Positions 24,001 to 36,000 of a stretch of DNA of 64,000 bases are shown in pieces. Under the pieces are notes generated by a model. The model was not told where the DNA came from. It saw only the letters and a list, made by a program, of their open reading frames with translations, and ran no database searches. The DNA is from Bolinopsis microptera (taxonomy: Eukaryota; Ctenophora; Tentaculata; Lobata; Bolinopsidae), in contig NC_087078.1 of the NCBI RefSeq assembly GCF_026151205.1, positions 16,449,118 to 16,513,117 on the forward strand, read 5' to 3'. Positions within the stretch are counted from its first letter, which is position 1, and the number at the start of each line of letters is the position of its first letter. Position numbers and translations under genes: made by a program.

Positions 24001-27000
24001 GTGATGTCGTACCTAGCCAGTGTTAGGTCACGTGAAGTGTATGGGTCCTGGGACAGTGAGGCCGTCAAGCCTCGTCTCACTCTTTACAGAATATTCGAGA
24101 ACTTTAATTGTTACAAAGTGGGTGGGAATAGGTCCTGTACAGATGTCTCAGACTCAGACTTAGACTCAGACTTAGACTCAGACTTAGACTCAGACTTAGA
24201 CTCAGACTCAGACTCTGATCGTTTTAGAATTTTAATCTATTTGACTTGCTCCTCCGGCCTCAAAGGGCTCAAAATATATTTTCTGTTTGAGGACACTAAA
24301 AACCGATTTTGGTACTCATGGTCGATACAATCACAGCCCAACCAACTATACTTGATCAGACCGATTCACCTACATGTGCATACGCCATCTGGGAGCCGTC
24401 AGTTGAGCTTGCTCTCTGACTCGTGGGTTGAAAACATCGTGTACAGTACTTCGTGAGCAGTACAGTACTTCACAACGATAACCCGCCTCCCCAACCAAAT
24501 CTCTTAAATTAATAACATTACACACAGTATGCACACTCACAAATATGGCAGTGAGTATCCCAGCTGCATATAATGCAGTGTACTAATAGCAGCAGATATG
24601 AGATAACAACACGATTGCTTACTGATAGGCGTGCAAGAAATTCCTGAGCTGAATAGGGCCGGTAGCTCAATTGGTAGAGCACCAGGCATGTAACTCGGAG
24701 GTTGGCGGATCATACCCGCCCCGGCACTATGCCGGCCCATGATTTTCCGAATCGCTTACCAGTGGAAATCTAGTCAATTCAAATATCTGCTTGCTTGGTA
24801 CTCATGGTCGATACAATCACAGCCCAACCAACTATACTTGATCAGACCGATTCAATGTTAATATCATCTTTTTCTGGCATTCACAATAAATCATTGGATC
24901 GTCTCCAAACCGTAATTTCGGTTAATTGCCGAATTATCTAATTAATGATCTGTTTCAGGAGGATGAGCACAACATGACAGCAGCAGAGGAGGGAGGGGTG
25001 GTTCCTCTTCCCTTTTCCTGCTCCTACTCCTCCCAATCAAACACACAGCATGTTGTAGCTGTAGCCAATGAGGACGGCAAGGTATTATTTTTAGTTTACA
25101 AATAATCAGGTAAAATAACACCTCATTCATCGTTAAGTCGGAAATAAGTAAAATAACACATCATTCATTGCTAAGTCAGAAATATTCAGGTAAAACTTGC
25201 TTATAATTTATCTCTAGGTCGCAAATTTTCAGGTTAAACCCACTCATTATTCTTCTTTAGGGTGTAAATATTTTAATACAAGTTCTCGTTACAGAGAAGA
25301 CAAAAAATAACGTTTGAGCAAAAGGGTAAGGTGGTAAGATTGGAGTTTAAAAAGGTAATAAACAATATACAATCCCGTTGATCTGAAGATGATTGCAGCT
25401 ACTCCGTTGTTGATGTATTTTGTTTGTCACTTGAGTCTCGACAAATGATACAGATCTACGATAAAGTCACTGACGATTTTTTTAAAGAGTCTACATGGAA
25501 ATTCGTTCCTGAAGTCAATTGAGGCAACTGTGTGTCGACAATTGTGTGTCTCTAACTTTCACTTTCTTGGCGAATGGGCACTACTTTATAGCGCACCCCC
25601 GAATTTAGATTTCCCTTTAAAAGCTGACAATACTAAACTCAACCTCTTCTTGTGTCCGGTCTGGAGAATCATCCTTATCGAGAAAATAACTGCTGCAAAC
25701 AGTGCTCCCAGGCTTGTGATAGTGGAGGACATTGCCATGTACAATTTGTCAGATTTTCCATCCAAAAGATCGCAGGTCTCACTGCGAAGTTCTGTGATAT
25801 ATTCGTATCCCCGATAACCACAGCAAAGGTTCACAATGAAGGATAAGAAAAACGCCAGGATCCCACGGGATGCTTTGTATTGTAGACCAGGAGATTTGAC
25901 TGCTTGTATCCCAGCGAGGATGACAGAGAGGATGACTAGCTCTATGGGGATCCCATAGCATCTCTTACCGTCCTGCCACGGTGATATTTCGTATCTCTCG
26001 TACGCTCTAAGCAGACAGACTCCTGTAAGTATAACCTCCGCGTCAGGCATGTGGGATATAATGGCAGGAGTTGGCCTATCATCTTCTGGTGGCCTCAGAA
26101 AGAAGATCACAGTGACGAAAACAGCCGCCAGAACAAGAATCACAGTCCCCATATAATCATGGGGGAAAGCGGTCTGAGCTCTTACATTACCGAAACATCT
26201 CACCGCTATCAATATAGTTGCGTCAGGAGCACTGGTGTTAAGGATGAGGGAACCAAAGAAAGCAAGGGCTCCTCTAACAGCTTTGTGACCAGGTTCAGTG
26301 TTGTGCACAACCAAGAGCGTCACAATAGTGGAGAAAGCCACGAACGGGATCCAGATGAAGTGGCATTTGTCACCTTGACACACAAATGGTGTGCCACACT
26401 TGTAATACACCACCAAACGGTCGTAAGTTAACTGAGCAAGGAGTCCTGCTAGTATTAGAGGGCTTTGTGGCAAGTACTGGATTATCTTCTTCATCTTGTT
26501 TGGTAGACCTACCAGACTGCACATTTGTCTATCTTGGCTGGTACAGTAGGTAGACCTATTGGATTGAAATTGTTTAAGTTATATTTATCTAATAGAAAAG
26601 ACCGATTTTATGCAGATTGAATATGACTTGTAGTCCTATCTAGGGTAACACTACTTAATTCTGCGTAGTCGGCTGAGTCGACCGAAAGAAGTTTTGGGCA
26701 GGATTGTCTTCGGGGCCGGGATTTGGCCGTTCTGGGAATTTAACTGGCCATGGTAACACTAGAATTATGGCCAATTACTAGGAAAGTTGTAAGTATTATG
26801 TACTGAGTAACGAGTATCCCTTTATTTTGAGATCAAATTATAAATCCGGTCAGAAGGCTATGATTTCCGCTGCAACTGTGTAACAAAAGCAACGATGTAG
26901 TGAACAGCTAGTTCTAGTGCTGGACAGAGGTTGTCGACATAATATAATAACTCATACTGGCATCTCAGCTATTTGAATGCCTCGTCTAATTATGTTGCTC

Positions 27001-30000
27001 ATTATTTTAAATTGGCTTGGACACCACTAAGACTGCACATTTGTTGGTTGGATTGTTGGTAGATTAAAATTCCTAGACTTAAAGAATGGCTAATGATGAT
27101 ATGAACAAAGAAGAGCAGGTTTAAAGACTAATGAAACTAACATTCAAAACAAATAAAAGATAATCGGACTAGGTACTTGTTCTAAACCCAATTACTCTTT
27201 TAAAACAGTCACGTGACGTGATCAAATGTGTGATTTACCTTTATGCCTTATGTATAATGGGACGCTAATAAAATCTTAATTTATAACCTGAAAACTTTGA
27301 ATATCGTTGTAACAAAAATAATGAAATCTATCAAGCAAAAACCTACTGCAAAGTTGCCAAATAAAAAGTCAATGTAACTTTTAGTTAAACTATACTCGTG
27401 GTAAGTTTAAAGTATATATCTGAGCAACGAAGTCTTATAAAGCGGGCAGTATTCTCCATTGTATTTTACTAAACTTATAATAAGTTAACGTAATTAGGCT
27501 AAGTATGGCTTTTAATGCTTTTAGTTAAATTGAAAGTTGCTGATTGACGCTTTAGAAAGTACCAGAGAATACAGCTAGAGGGATCTTCACCTTAACAAAT
27601 TTAGCTCCATTCATTGCTTATCTTTCTATTATTCTACCACAAAAGTAAACTTCTTCTCCAAATCACTCACCACATAACAGAATATTTCGTCAAATGTGGC
27701 AGGCATTTTATGTTGGGTATATTGATCTTAAACTTGTTTTCCCTCTATTAAACTTAAGCTGCTGACCACTTATTGTAACTAATTAGAAAGTAATTACACT
27801 AACTAGCAGGAACCCGTATAATATAACCCTAAACGGTGTCAAGACTCAAGAGACTAAAATAATTATTACCTATTTAATTCGCGTTTTTGACACCACTTGG
27901 GGTTTCAAATTTTGGGCTCTAAAATCACTATTCCTTGTCCAATTTTTTTTTTCATGCTGATTTGGAGGCCATTAAAGCAATTGACCCAGTCAAAAAAGTA
28001 TCAGTTGTATATCTTTTACGGTTTTTGCGGAAAGTCGCGTTAAAGTTGATGCCGAGGTGTCAGTAAAATGGCACGGAAAACTATCGTCTCGCTTTATATA
28101 TAGTAATATTAATTACTGTAATTTGTCAGGTACACCTGATAAACACTGAACGAAGAAAGGGAGGAAGTATAAAGACATGGCAAGCTCACGTTAACGCTGT
28201 GTTTGACATTGCTTGGGTTCCTACCGAGGATAAACTGGTCACCGGATCAGGTATTATTGGGATTATCAGCAGGATTATAGGATTAATATGTAATTAATTT
28301 ATGATTGATATGTGATTAGTACGTGATTAACATGTGATTAATATGTGATTAATATATGTTGTTCAGGCGATCAGACGGCTCAGTTGTGGGATGTTCCCAC
28401 TTCTAAGTGTATATCAGTGTTCAAGGGACACACATGTAGTCTGCGAAGTATCTCCTTCAAGCACAACCACTCTGCTGTGTTCGCTACAGGTTAGTGTCTG
28501 TTCATTGTGCCATTTAATTTATCTTTTAATACCAATAAATCTAATGAACATGTTATATATATAATGGTAATTTACCACTGCCAATTGTCGTCACTTATAC
28601 TAAACATTTGAAGAAGAAGGATGATGAAAATTAACTTTAAATCATAGATTAACAATAATTACACTCTCCACAATGCGCGTCACACTACAGGAGCACGTGA
28701 TGGTAACGTTATGATCTGGGACACGAGGACTCGGCCTCTAAAAGCTGGCCACTACAAACCAGTTAACATTCTACACGCAGTTCACACTACCCTGCCTACT
28801 ACTGGTCCCGCTCAAAACAGACGATCTAACAGGTGTGTGGGAAGCAAACCTTCCTTACTAAAGTCAAAGAGAGGGGGTCGTCGGTCAATTGTTACATTTG
28901 GCAACGATCCCCCACTCCAAAGGCCAAATCAACATATTCTTGATCCCTTTTTAAATGATAATAACTTTATTATACCTTAGGATGTAAGTGTATTGCTTAT
29001 ATATAATGTATAATGTATAATTTATAATGTATAATACACATCCCTTTTTCCAGCTCCCGTAATACAGAAGCACAACAGTCAGTGACCACTGTTTTATTTA
29101 AAGATGAGAACAACCTCTACTCGAGCGGTGCTGCGGACGGTACCATTAAAATGTGGGACATTCGCAGATACTACACTACAGCTAAAGGTGGGCTATTTGG
29201 TATAGTATTTGTTGGGGTCGAGGGAACAAGGTGTGTGGCTAGGAGGGGTAACGATGTGGGTAGATGGGAGGGAGAGGTGAGCTGGCCTCAGGGGGGACAG
29301 AGGAGCTGGCCTCAGGGGGGAGAGGTGAGCTGGCCTCAGGGGGAGAGGGGAGCTGGCCTCAGGGGGGGGGGGGGGAGCTGGCCTCAGGGGGGAGAGGTGA
29401 GCTGGCCTCAGGGGGGAGAGGTGAGCTGGCCTCAGGGGGGGGGGGGGGAGCTGGCCTCAGGGGGGAGAGGGGAGCTGGCCTCAGGGGGGGGGGGGGGGAG
29501 CTGGCCTCAGGGGGGGGGAGGTGGCCTAGGGGGGGGGGGGGGGGGGCTGGCTTCAGGGGGGGGGGAGCTAGCCTCAGGGGGGGGGGGAGCTAGCCTCAGG
29601 GGGGGGGGGAGGTGGCCTAGGGGGGGGGGAGCTGGCCTCAGGGGGGGGGGGGGGAGCTGGCCTCAGGGGGGGGGGGGGAGCTGGCCTCAGGGGGAGAGGT
29701 GAGCTGGCCTCAGGGGGGGGGGGGGGGAGCTGGCCTCAGGGGGGAGAGGGGAGCTGGCCTCAGGGGGGGGGGGAGCTGGCCTCAGGGGGGGAGGGGGGAG
29801 CTGGCCTCAGGGGGGGGGGGGAGCTGGCCTCAGGGGGGGGGACTGGCCTCAGGGGGGGGGAGCTGGCCTCAGGGGAGAGGGGGAGCTGGCCTCAGGGGGG
29901 GGGGGGGCTGGCCTCAGGGGGGGGGGAGCTGGCCTCAGGGGGAGAGGTGAGCTGGCCTCAGGGGGGGGGGGGGAGCTGGCCTCAGGGGGGGGGGGGAGCT

Positions 30001-33000
30001 GGCCTCAGGGGGGGGGGGAGCTGGCTTCAGGGGGGGGGGAGCTGGCCTCAGGGGGGAGAGGTGAGCTGGCCTCAGGGGGGAGGGGGGGCCGGGGGGGGGG
30101 AGCTGGCCTCAGGGGGGAGAGTGAGCTGGCCTCAGGGGGGGGAGCTGGCCTCAGGGGGGAGAGGTGAGCTGGCCTCAGGGGGGGGGGGAGCTGGCCTCAG
30201 GAGGGAGAGGTGAGCTGGCCTCAGGGGGGGGGAGCTAGCCTCAGGGGGGGGGGGGGCTGGCTTCAGGGGGGGGAGCTAGCCTCAGGGGGGAGAGGGGAGC
30301 TGGCCTCAGGGGGAGAGGTGAGCTGGCCTCAGAATAACCACGTTTGTTTTAAAACCAGAGTTGTTCTTTCTCTCTCCCGTGATGGAACTCACCACTCCTA
30401 TCCCGCTGTCAGGTGTCCTGCAGCCGAGGCACGTGTACCCGTACGTGGGATCAGCGTCCCGGAAACACGGGATATCAGCCCTGTCCCTGACGAGTTGTGG
30501 GTCCCGACTCTTCTCGAGTTGTACTGACGATAACATCTACATGTACAACACTCACCTGGACACCAGGTTAGAGTCTTGATATTGTGATTATATTTTTACA
30601 TTCCATAATTTCGATTGAAATGATGCCATTTGCAAAATTCCAATAACGATTTTAGTTTTATTCAATTGCAATCATTCCTAAAAATTTAACCTTTTTTATT
30701 TAAATCAGTATGAAGACTAAAATTACAATTACAATTACAATTACAATTACAATTACAATTACAATTACAATTACAATTACAATTACAATAAATTACAGGG
30801 ACCCCGTGGCAGTGTTCTCAGGCCACACAATCTCCACATTCTACGTTAAAAGCTGCGTGACACGTGACAACGAGTTCCTGATTAGTGGATCTAGTTCTCA
30901 TTCTCTGTTCGTGTGGGACATAAAACACCCGCTCCTACCACCCGTCAAACTGGACGGACATTCTGGTCAGTTTACTTACAATTACTTAGTTTAAATAGTT
31001 ATTAAGTTAGTTAGTTTACTAACACTAACTACTTTAGTTAGGAAACAATAATGTTAATAGGGGGCAGCTCAACAGAACGTCTCGAGAACTGGAGGAAGCA
31101 CTTCTCTGGATTACTTGGACAGCCACCCACAGTCCCTGACAATAATATTCCGATCAGGAATATACACCCTCCACTGAATATAGAGGATGGCCCGTTCACC
31201 ATTGAGGAACTACGTCTTGCCAAAAAGCAGATAGTAGAAGGTAAAGCTTATGGTGATGATGGTATCTCACCTGAAGTGATGAAGAGGGTGGACATTGATG
31301 ACGTCATCCTGAAGTTCTGCAACGATGCACTATGTGATGGTCTCATGCCCGATCAATGGAAGCTCAGTAATATTGTTCCTGTGCCAAAGAAAGGGGACCT
31401 CACTAAGACTGACAACTACAGAGGAATATCTCTGACATCGATAGTCAGTAAAACTCTGAACAAAATGTTGCTGAACAGGATGAAGCCAAGTCTTGAGGAA
31501 GTTTTAAGGGACAACCAGAATGGCTTTAGACCTGGGCGCTCTACAACATCGCACATTCTTGCTCTACGAAGAATTATGGAGGGTGCTAGAGCCAAGAACC
31601 TAAAGGCCACCATGGTTTTCATTGATTTCAAGAAGGCGTTCGATAGTGTGCATAGAGGCTTGCTCATGAAGATACTGAAAGCATATGGCATACCAGAAGC
31701 CATAGTGCGGCTCATTGAGGGTATATATACAAGCACAAAGGCTAAAGTAGTTACAGCTGATGGTATAACAGAGATTTTTGATATCCTGGCTGGAGTACTG
31801 CAAGGAGACACTCTTGCCCCGTACTTGTTCATTATCGTGATTGACTATATCATGACAGTGACTATAGACGATGATGACTCGGACTCTGGGTTCACTCTCA
31901 GGCCTGCACGGAGTAGAAGGATTGGTGCCGAGAAGATCGCAGACGTCGAGTTTGCAGATGATGTTGCCCTTATCACTGATACCATTGAAGGGGCAAAACT
32001 ACTCCTGGACAGGCTTGAGAAAGCAGCACTGAGTGTTGGGCTAGCCATGAACGACACTAAAACTAAGTTCATGACTCTGAACATGACAGAGGAGGCGAGT
32101 AGTCTCAATAGTTGTGGTGGAAACCAGCTGGAAAAGGTGACAGACTTTGTTTACCTTGGAGCATGGATAGCAACAACTGAGAGGGACCTGCGGGTCAGAA
32201 AAGCTAAGGCTTGGGCAGCCTGCCACAAGTTAAAGAAGATGTGGAAGTCTGACCTTAGAAGAGGACTAAAGATCCGTCTATTTGTTGCTACTGTGGAGTC
32301 AATACTTCTTTATGGTTCTGAAACGTGGACGTTGACAGAGCATTTGAAGAAACGCATTGATGGCTGCTACACCAGAATGCTAAGGATGGCACTAAATGTG
32401 GATTGGAAGCAGCGCAAAACCAATAAAGAAGTCTATGGCAACCTACCAAGAGCAACCATGAAGATCCAAGAGCGCAGGATGCGACTAGCAGGCCATATCC
32501 ACCGGCACCCAGAACTAGTCGCAAACCGCTTGCTACTCTGGGAACCAACTCATGGGGTGCGGAGTAGGGGGAGACCAGCCATGACTTATGTCGATAGCCT
32601 ACGAGCTGACACGGGTCTCAACGACACTGGAGAAATGGGCGGACTTATGGCGGATAGAGTTTTATGGAGACAGCGCATCAATACTCGGACGCCGAAGCCG
32701 CCTTAAGTCAAGTCAATAATGTTACTGCCGGTTTGAATAGAACAGTAACACATTTATTCAAACTATATCTATTCCGAACCGACTTGGTAACCTCCTTCCT
32801 TTTCACCAGTTACTTCACAACTTCCTGGTTAACCCTGTATTCTAATTGCTAACAGTGTCCTCTCGCCCCAGGAGAAGTAACGAGCGTAGCAAGCAGTTCA
32901 AGTGACCTGGGTCAGATAGTATCCTGTTCAGACGACAATACAGTCAGGATCTGGAGACTCAACGATCAGACCTCGCTTTGTAAGGACGGTTTCAAGTGTG

Positions 33001-36000
33001 GAACTGCCGACAGGCTGGCTACTCACACTCCTGTGTTGATGACGTCACTTAATCTGCTTGATAACAAGGAGCACAACACAACTCCTGTTAGACCTGCCAC
33101 CAGGTTCGTTTTATTGAGGTATTTCGTTATTTAAGTATGGTTGTTGTGCTTGAAGAACCGTGTTGACTTTATTTTGAATCAGAGACAACGCATTTTAAGG
33201 TTTGGCAATTTTAAAAATCAAACAAAATGTAATACGACAATAAATTACTAGAATATAATGAAGGGGGGGAGATAAAGTATTTTTTGTTTTTTTTGTTTTT
33301 TGTTTTTTTCAAAAAATCAATTCCACCTAAACAAAAAAAACAAAAAAAACAAAAAATTGTTTTTGGCTATTTCACATGAGATAAGGGTTAGATAAGGTTG
33401 ACAGCACTGTAACACAAATAGATGATAGTAATGAAACTTGAAGCGACAGTAAAATTAACAATTAAAGAATACGGTCTGTTGTTTTCACGAATTCCGAAAT
33501 ACAAATTCAGTAATATGAGGATTCTTCAGTTTTTGAAATTTTAGATAAGAAGGCGGAACATAATTTCAATTACTGCATCCACAGAACAGTCAATTCAACT
33601 ATAATAAGGTCACATTAATGCCTCAAAACAAACACCGTACATATTGCTTGGTTTTAAGATCGAAGATCCACACTGTGACACCTTCACTGTTGTGGATTCG
33701 GCAAGCACAAGAAACTGGTGTCAGATTCTTAGACATAAACCGGACAGTACCTCGTACACGGATATTTGTCGCACGTCCTCTAACGCACTTCTTCAGGACT
33801 GTAACATCTCCTCGATTGAGGGCCTCATTACAGCATTCGGTCGGGTCCAAATATTCTGAAAAAGCAGTATCTTCAAAAAGACGCCTTCTTGATTTGGTCG
33901 CAACTCTACCCTTTCTAGATTGATTATTGAAGCGGATTCCACCAGCATTCAAATATAGTCTATCAGCCTGTGACCAAGGCAGCTGGCCTAATGGGGTATT
34001 AGCAGTAGTTGTGGAATCTTCCTCATGCACCGGGTCGTCATGAGACATATCCTCTTCCTCACTGAAGTCATCCTCCTCCCCGTCATCCTTCTCCTCGTCA
34101 TTCTCCTCCTCCTCCTCCTCGATTCTTCTCCGTTTTCTCTGTGGGGCGTCGGAAACATCGTGATTAAAAAAGGAAAGTCCTGCTTTTTTGATGTCGCCAA
34201 GCAGTCCCTGGTTCCCTGGTTCAATGCATTAATCATTTCTTGTTTGGAGAAGGAGAAGGAGGCGGACTGAGAAAGAGGAGGATGAGTAGGAAGACTGAGG
34301 AGGATGAGGAGGAGAAGGAGGGGAGGAGGAGGAGGACTAAGGAGGAGGAGGAGGCGGACTGAGAAAGAGGAGGATGAGGGGGAGGATGAGTAGGAAGACT
34401 GAGGAGGGTAAGAAGGAGGAGGAGAAAGCATTTAAATGTTATTTCCGTAACAGTTTTTGTCCGTTATGTCCGTTCTAATTTTTGTCTGTTTTGAAAATAT
34501 AGGGTACCAAACGGACAAAAGACACAAACCTTTTTTGTTTTTTTTGTTTTTTTTTTTTTTTTTAGTTTTTTTTAGGTTTTTTTAGGTTTTTTCCCTTTTT
34601 TTCCCTTTTTTTCCTTTTTTTTGTTTTTTTGTTTTTTGTTTTTTCCAAAAAATTAATTCCACCTAAACAAAAAAAACAAAATATACATTATCTCCCCCCC
34701 CCCCCCAATGAAACTGGGCAAATATTCATGGAAAATTTTCAGAATACAGTTTTTAATACCCAATCCAGATTCCAGAGTTAGACTTTTAACGTGAATGCTA
34801 AAACAGATATTTCATACTTTGTTCAATCTATCTTTCATGGGGCTGTTATATTAATTAACTTCAATCAAATTTTTGCAAAATCTCTGTCAACCTCTGATGT
34901 TGATTGGGCAGTGGAACAAGAAGTGAATTGAAGATATCTTTGTAGAAGTGCCACACAGTAAATAGAAACAAGAATAGAAGGAGTGTCCGACTTGCAACAA
35001 CCTGAAAGTGAATAAAGATTATAGTCTGATATTCATATAAACGTCAATATAATGTTTCAATTTTTTACATTACCTAGAGCACTAATTTATGGGGTTATGT
35101 AATGACATTGGTGCGAGAGTTTGAGAATGTTTCTCGCGACGTCACACTCCCTCACGTGACCTCACACTCACTCACGCGACGTCACACTCCATAACGCTAC
35201 ATCACTAACCTGAGGAATAGCCCCACTGATGGCTGTAGAGCCCGGTTTAGGGCTACACTTTGGAGGGTCGTGGTCCCAGAACTGGCCTGATGTGCAGGTC
35301 ACGGAGTTTTGTCCTGATAGTTCAAAACCTTCCTTACAAACAAACTCCACAACATCTCCTGTAATACAAGGGAGCAGGTTAGAAGGAGAGAGATCTGTAA
35401 CGAGATCTATAACGAGATCTATAACGAGATCTGTAACGAGATCTATTACGAGATCTATAACGAGATCTGTAACGAGATCTATAACGATTAGCAGTACTGC
35501 TGGTTTAAGACTAGTAGAGTAGTAAGCTGTAGTAGTACCTGTAACGAATGGTGGTTTCCCAGCAGTGGTACTGGGAGCAGATAGAGTATACCCGTGATCC
35601 ACACTACTCGTGACGTCACTACAACCCGCCACACACTTGGGCCAGTACAACATGGCCGGTGACCAGCCAGCGTTTGTGCAGTACGCCTCTGAGGTTCCTT
35701 CGTCTGCAGTCGCCTGGGCGTACCCTGAAAGGTGGTGGTTTTGGTGAATGGTATTAGTCTTATATTAGGATGGATTGTGTTTTATCGTCAGTTCCAAATT
35801 AGCCACAGTAAAAATTCTTGGAATGGTCTTATTGATGACACACGTTCCAGTACGACGTCAATTTACAAAATATATCAAACTGCCAAAACCCCGGATATAC
35901 CTCGTCTACAGTGTACAATGACAGGATTGTTGATCTCTATGTTGACTGGAGCCTGGTCCAGTCGCCGGGTTATTGAACTGCTGGGGTAGGTTACCGTCCA

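Noticed and set aside
24130-24456. DSDLDSD-repeat protein continuing from DTL exon 1
   Set aside because: The frame reads past the predicted donor at 24117 into a tandem repeat, whereas the exon at 24959 continues the DTL homology in phase.
24659-24737. Functional tRNA gene
   Set aside because: A box is good but the anticodon stem and T loop are degenerate; a SINE head fits better.
29082-30527. Long open frames with SWPQGG/ELASGG repeats
   Set aside because: They are translations of the G-rich intronic minisatellite of DTL; only the first and last parts are true DTL exons.
33618-33923. Plus-strand 101-aa frame
   Set aside because: It is the complement of the longer minus-strand frame inside the foldback element.
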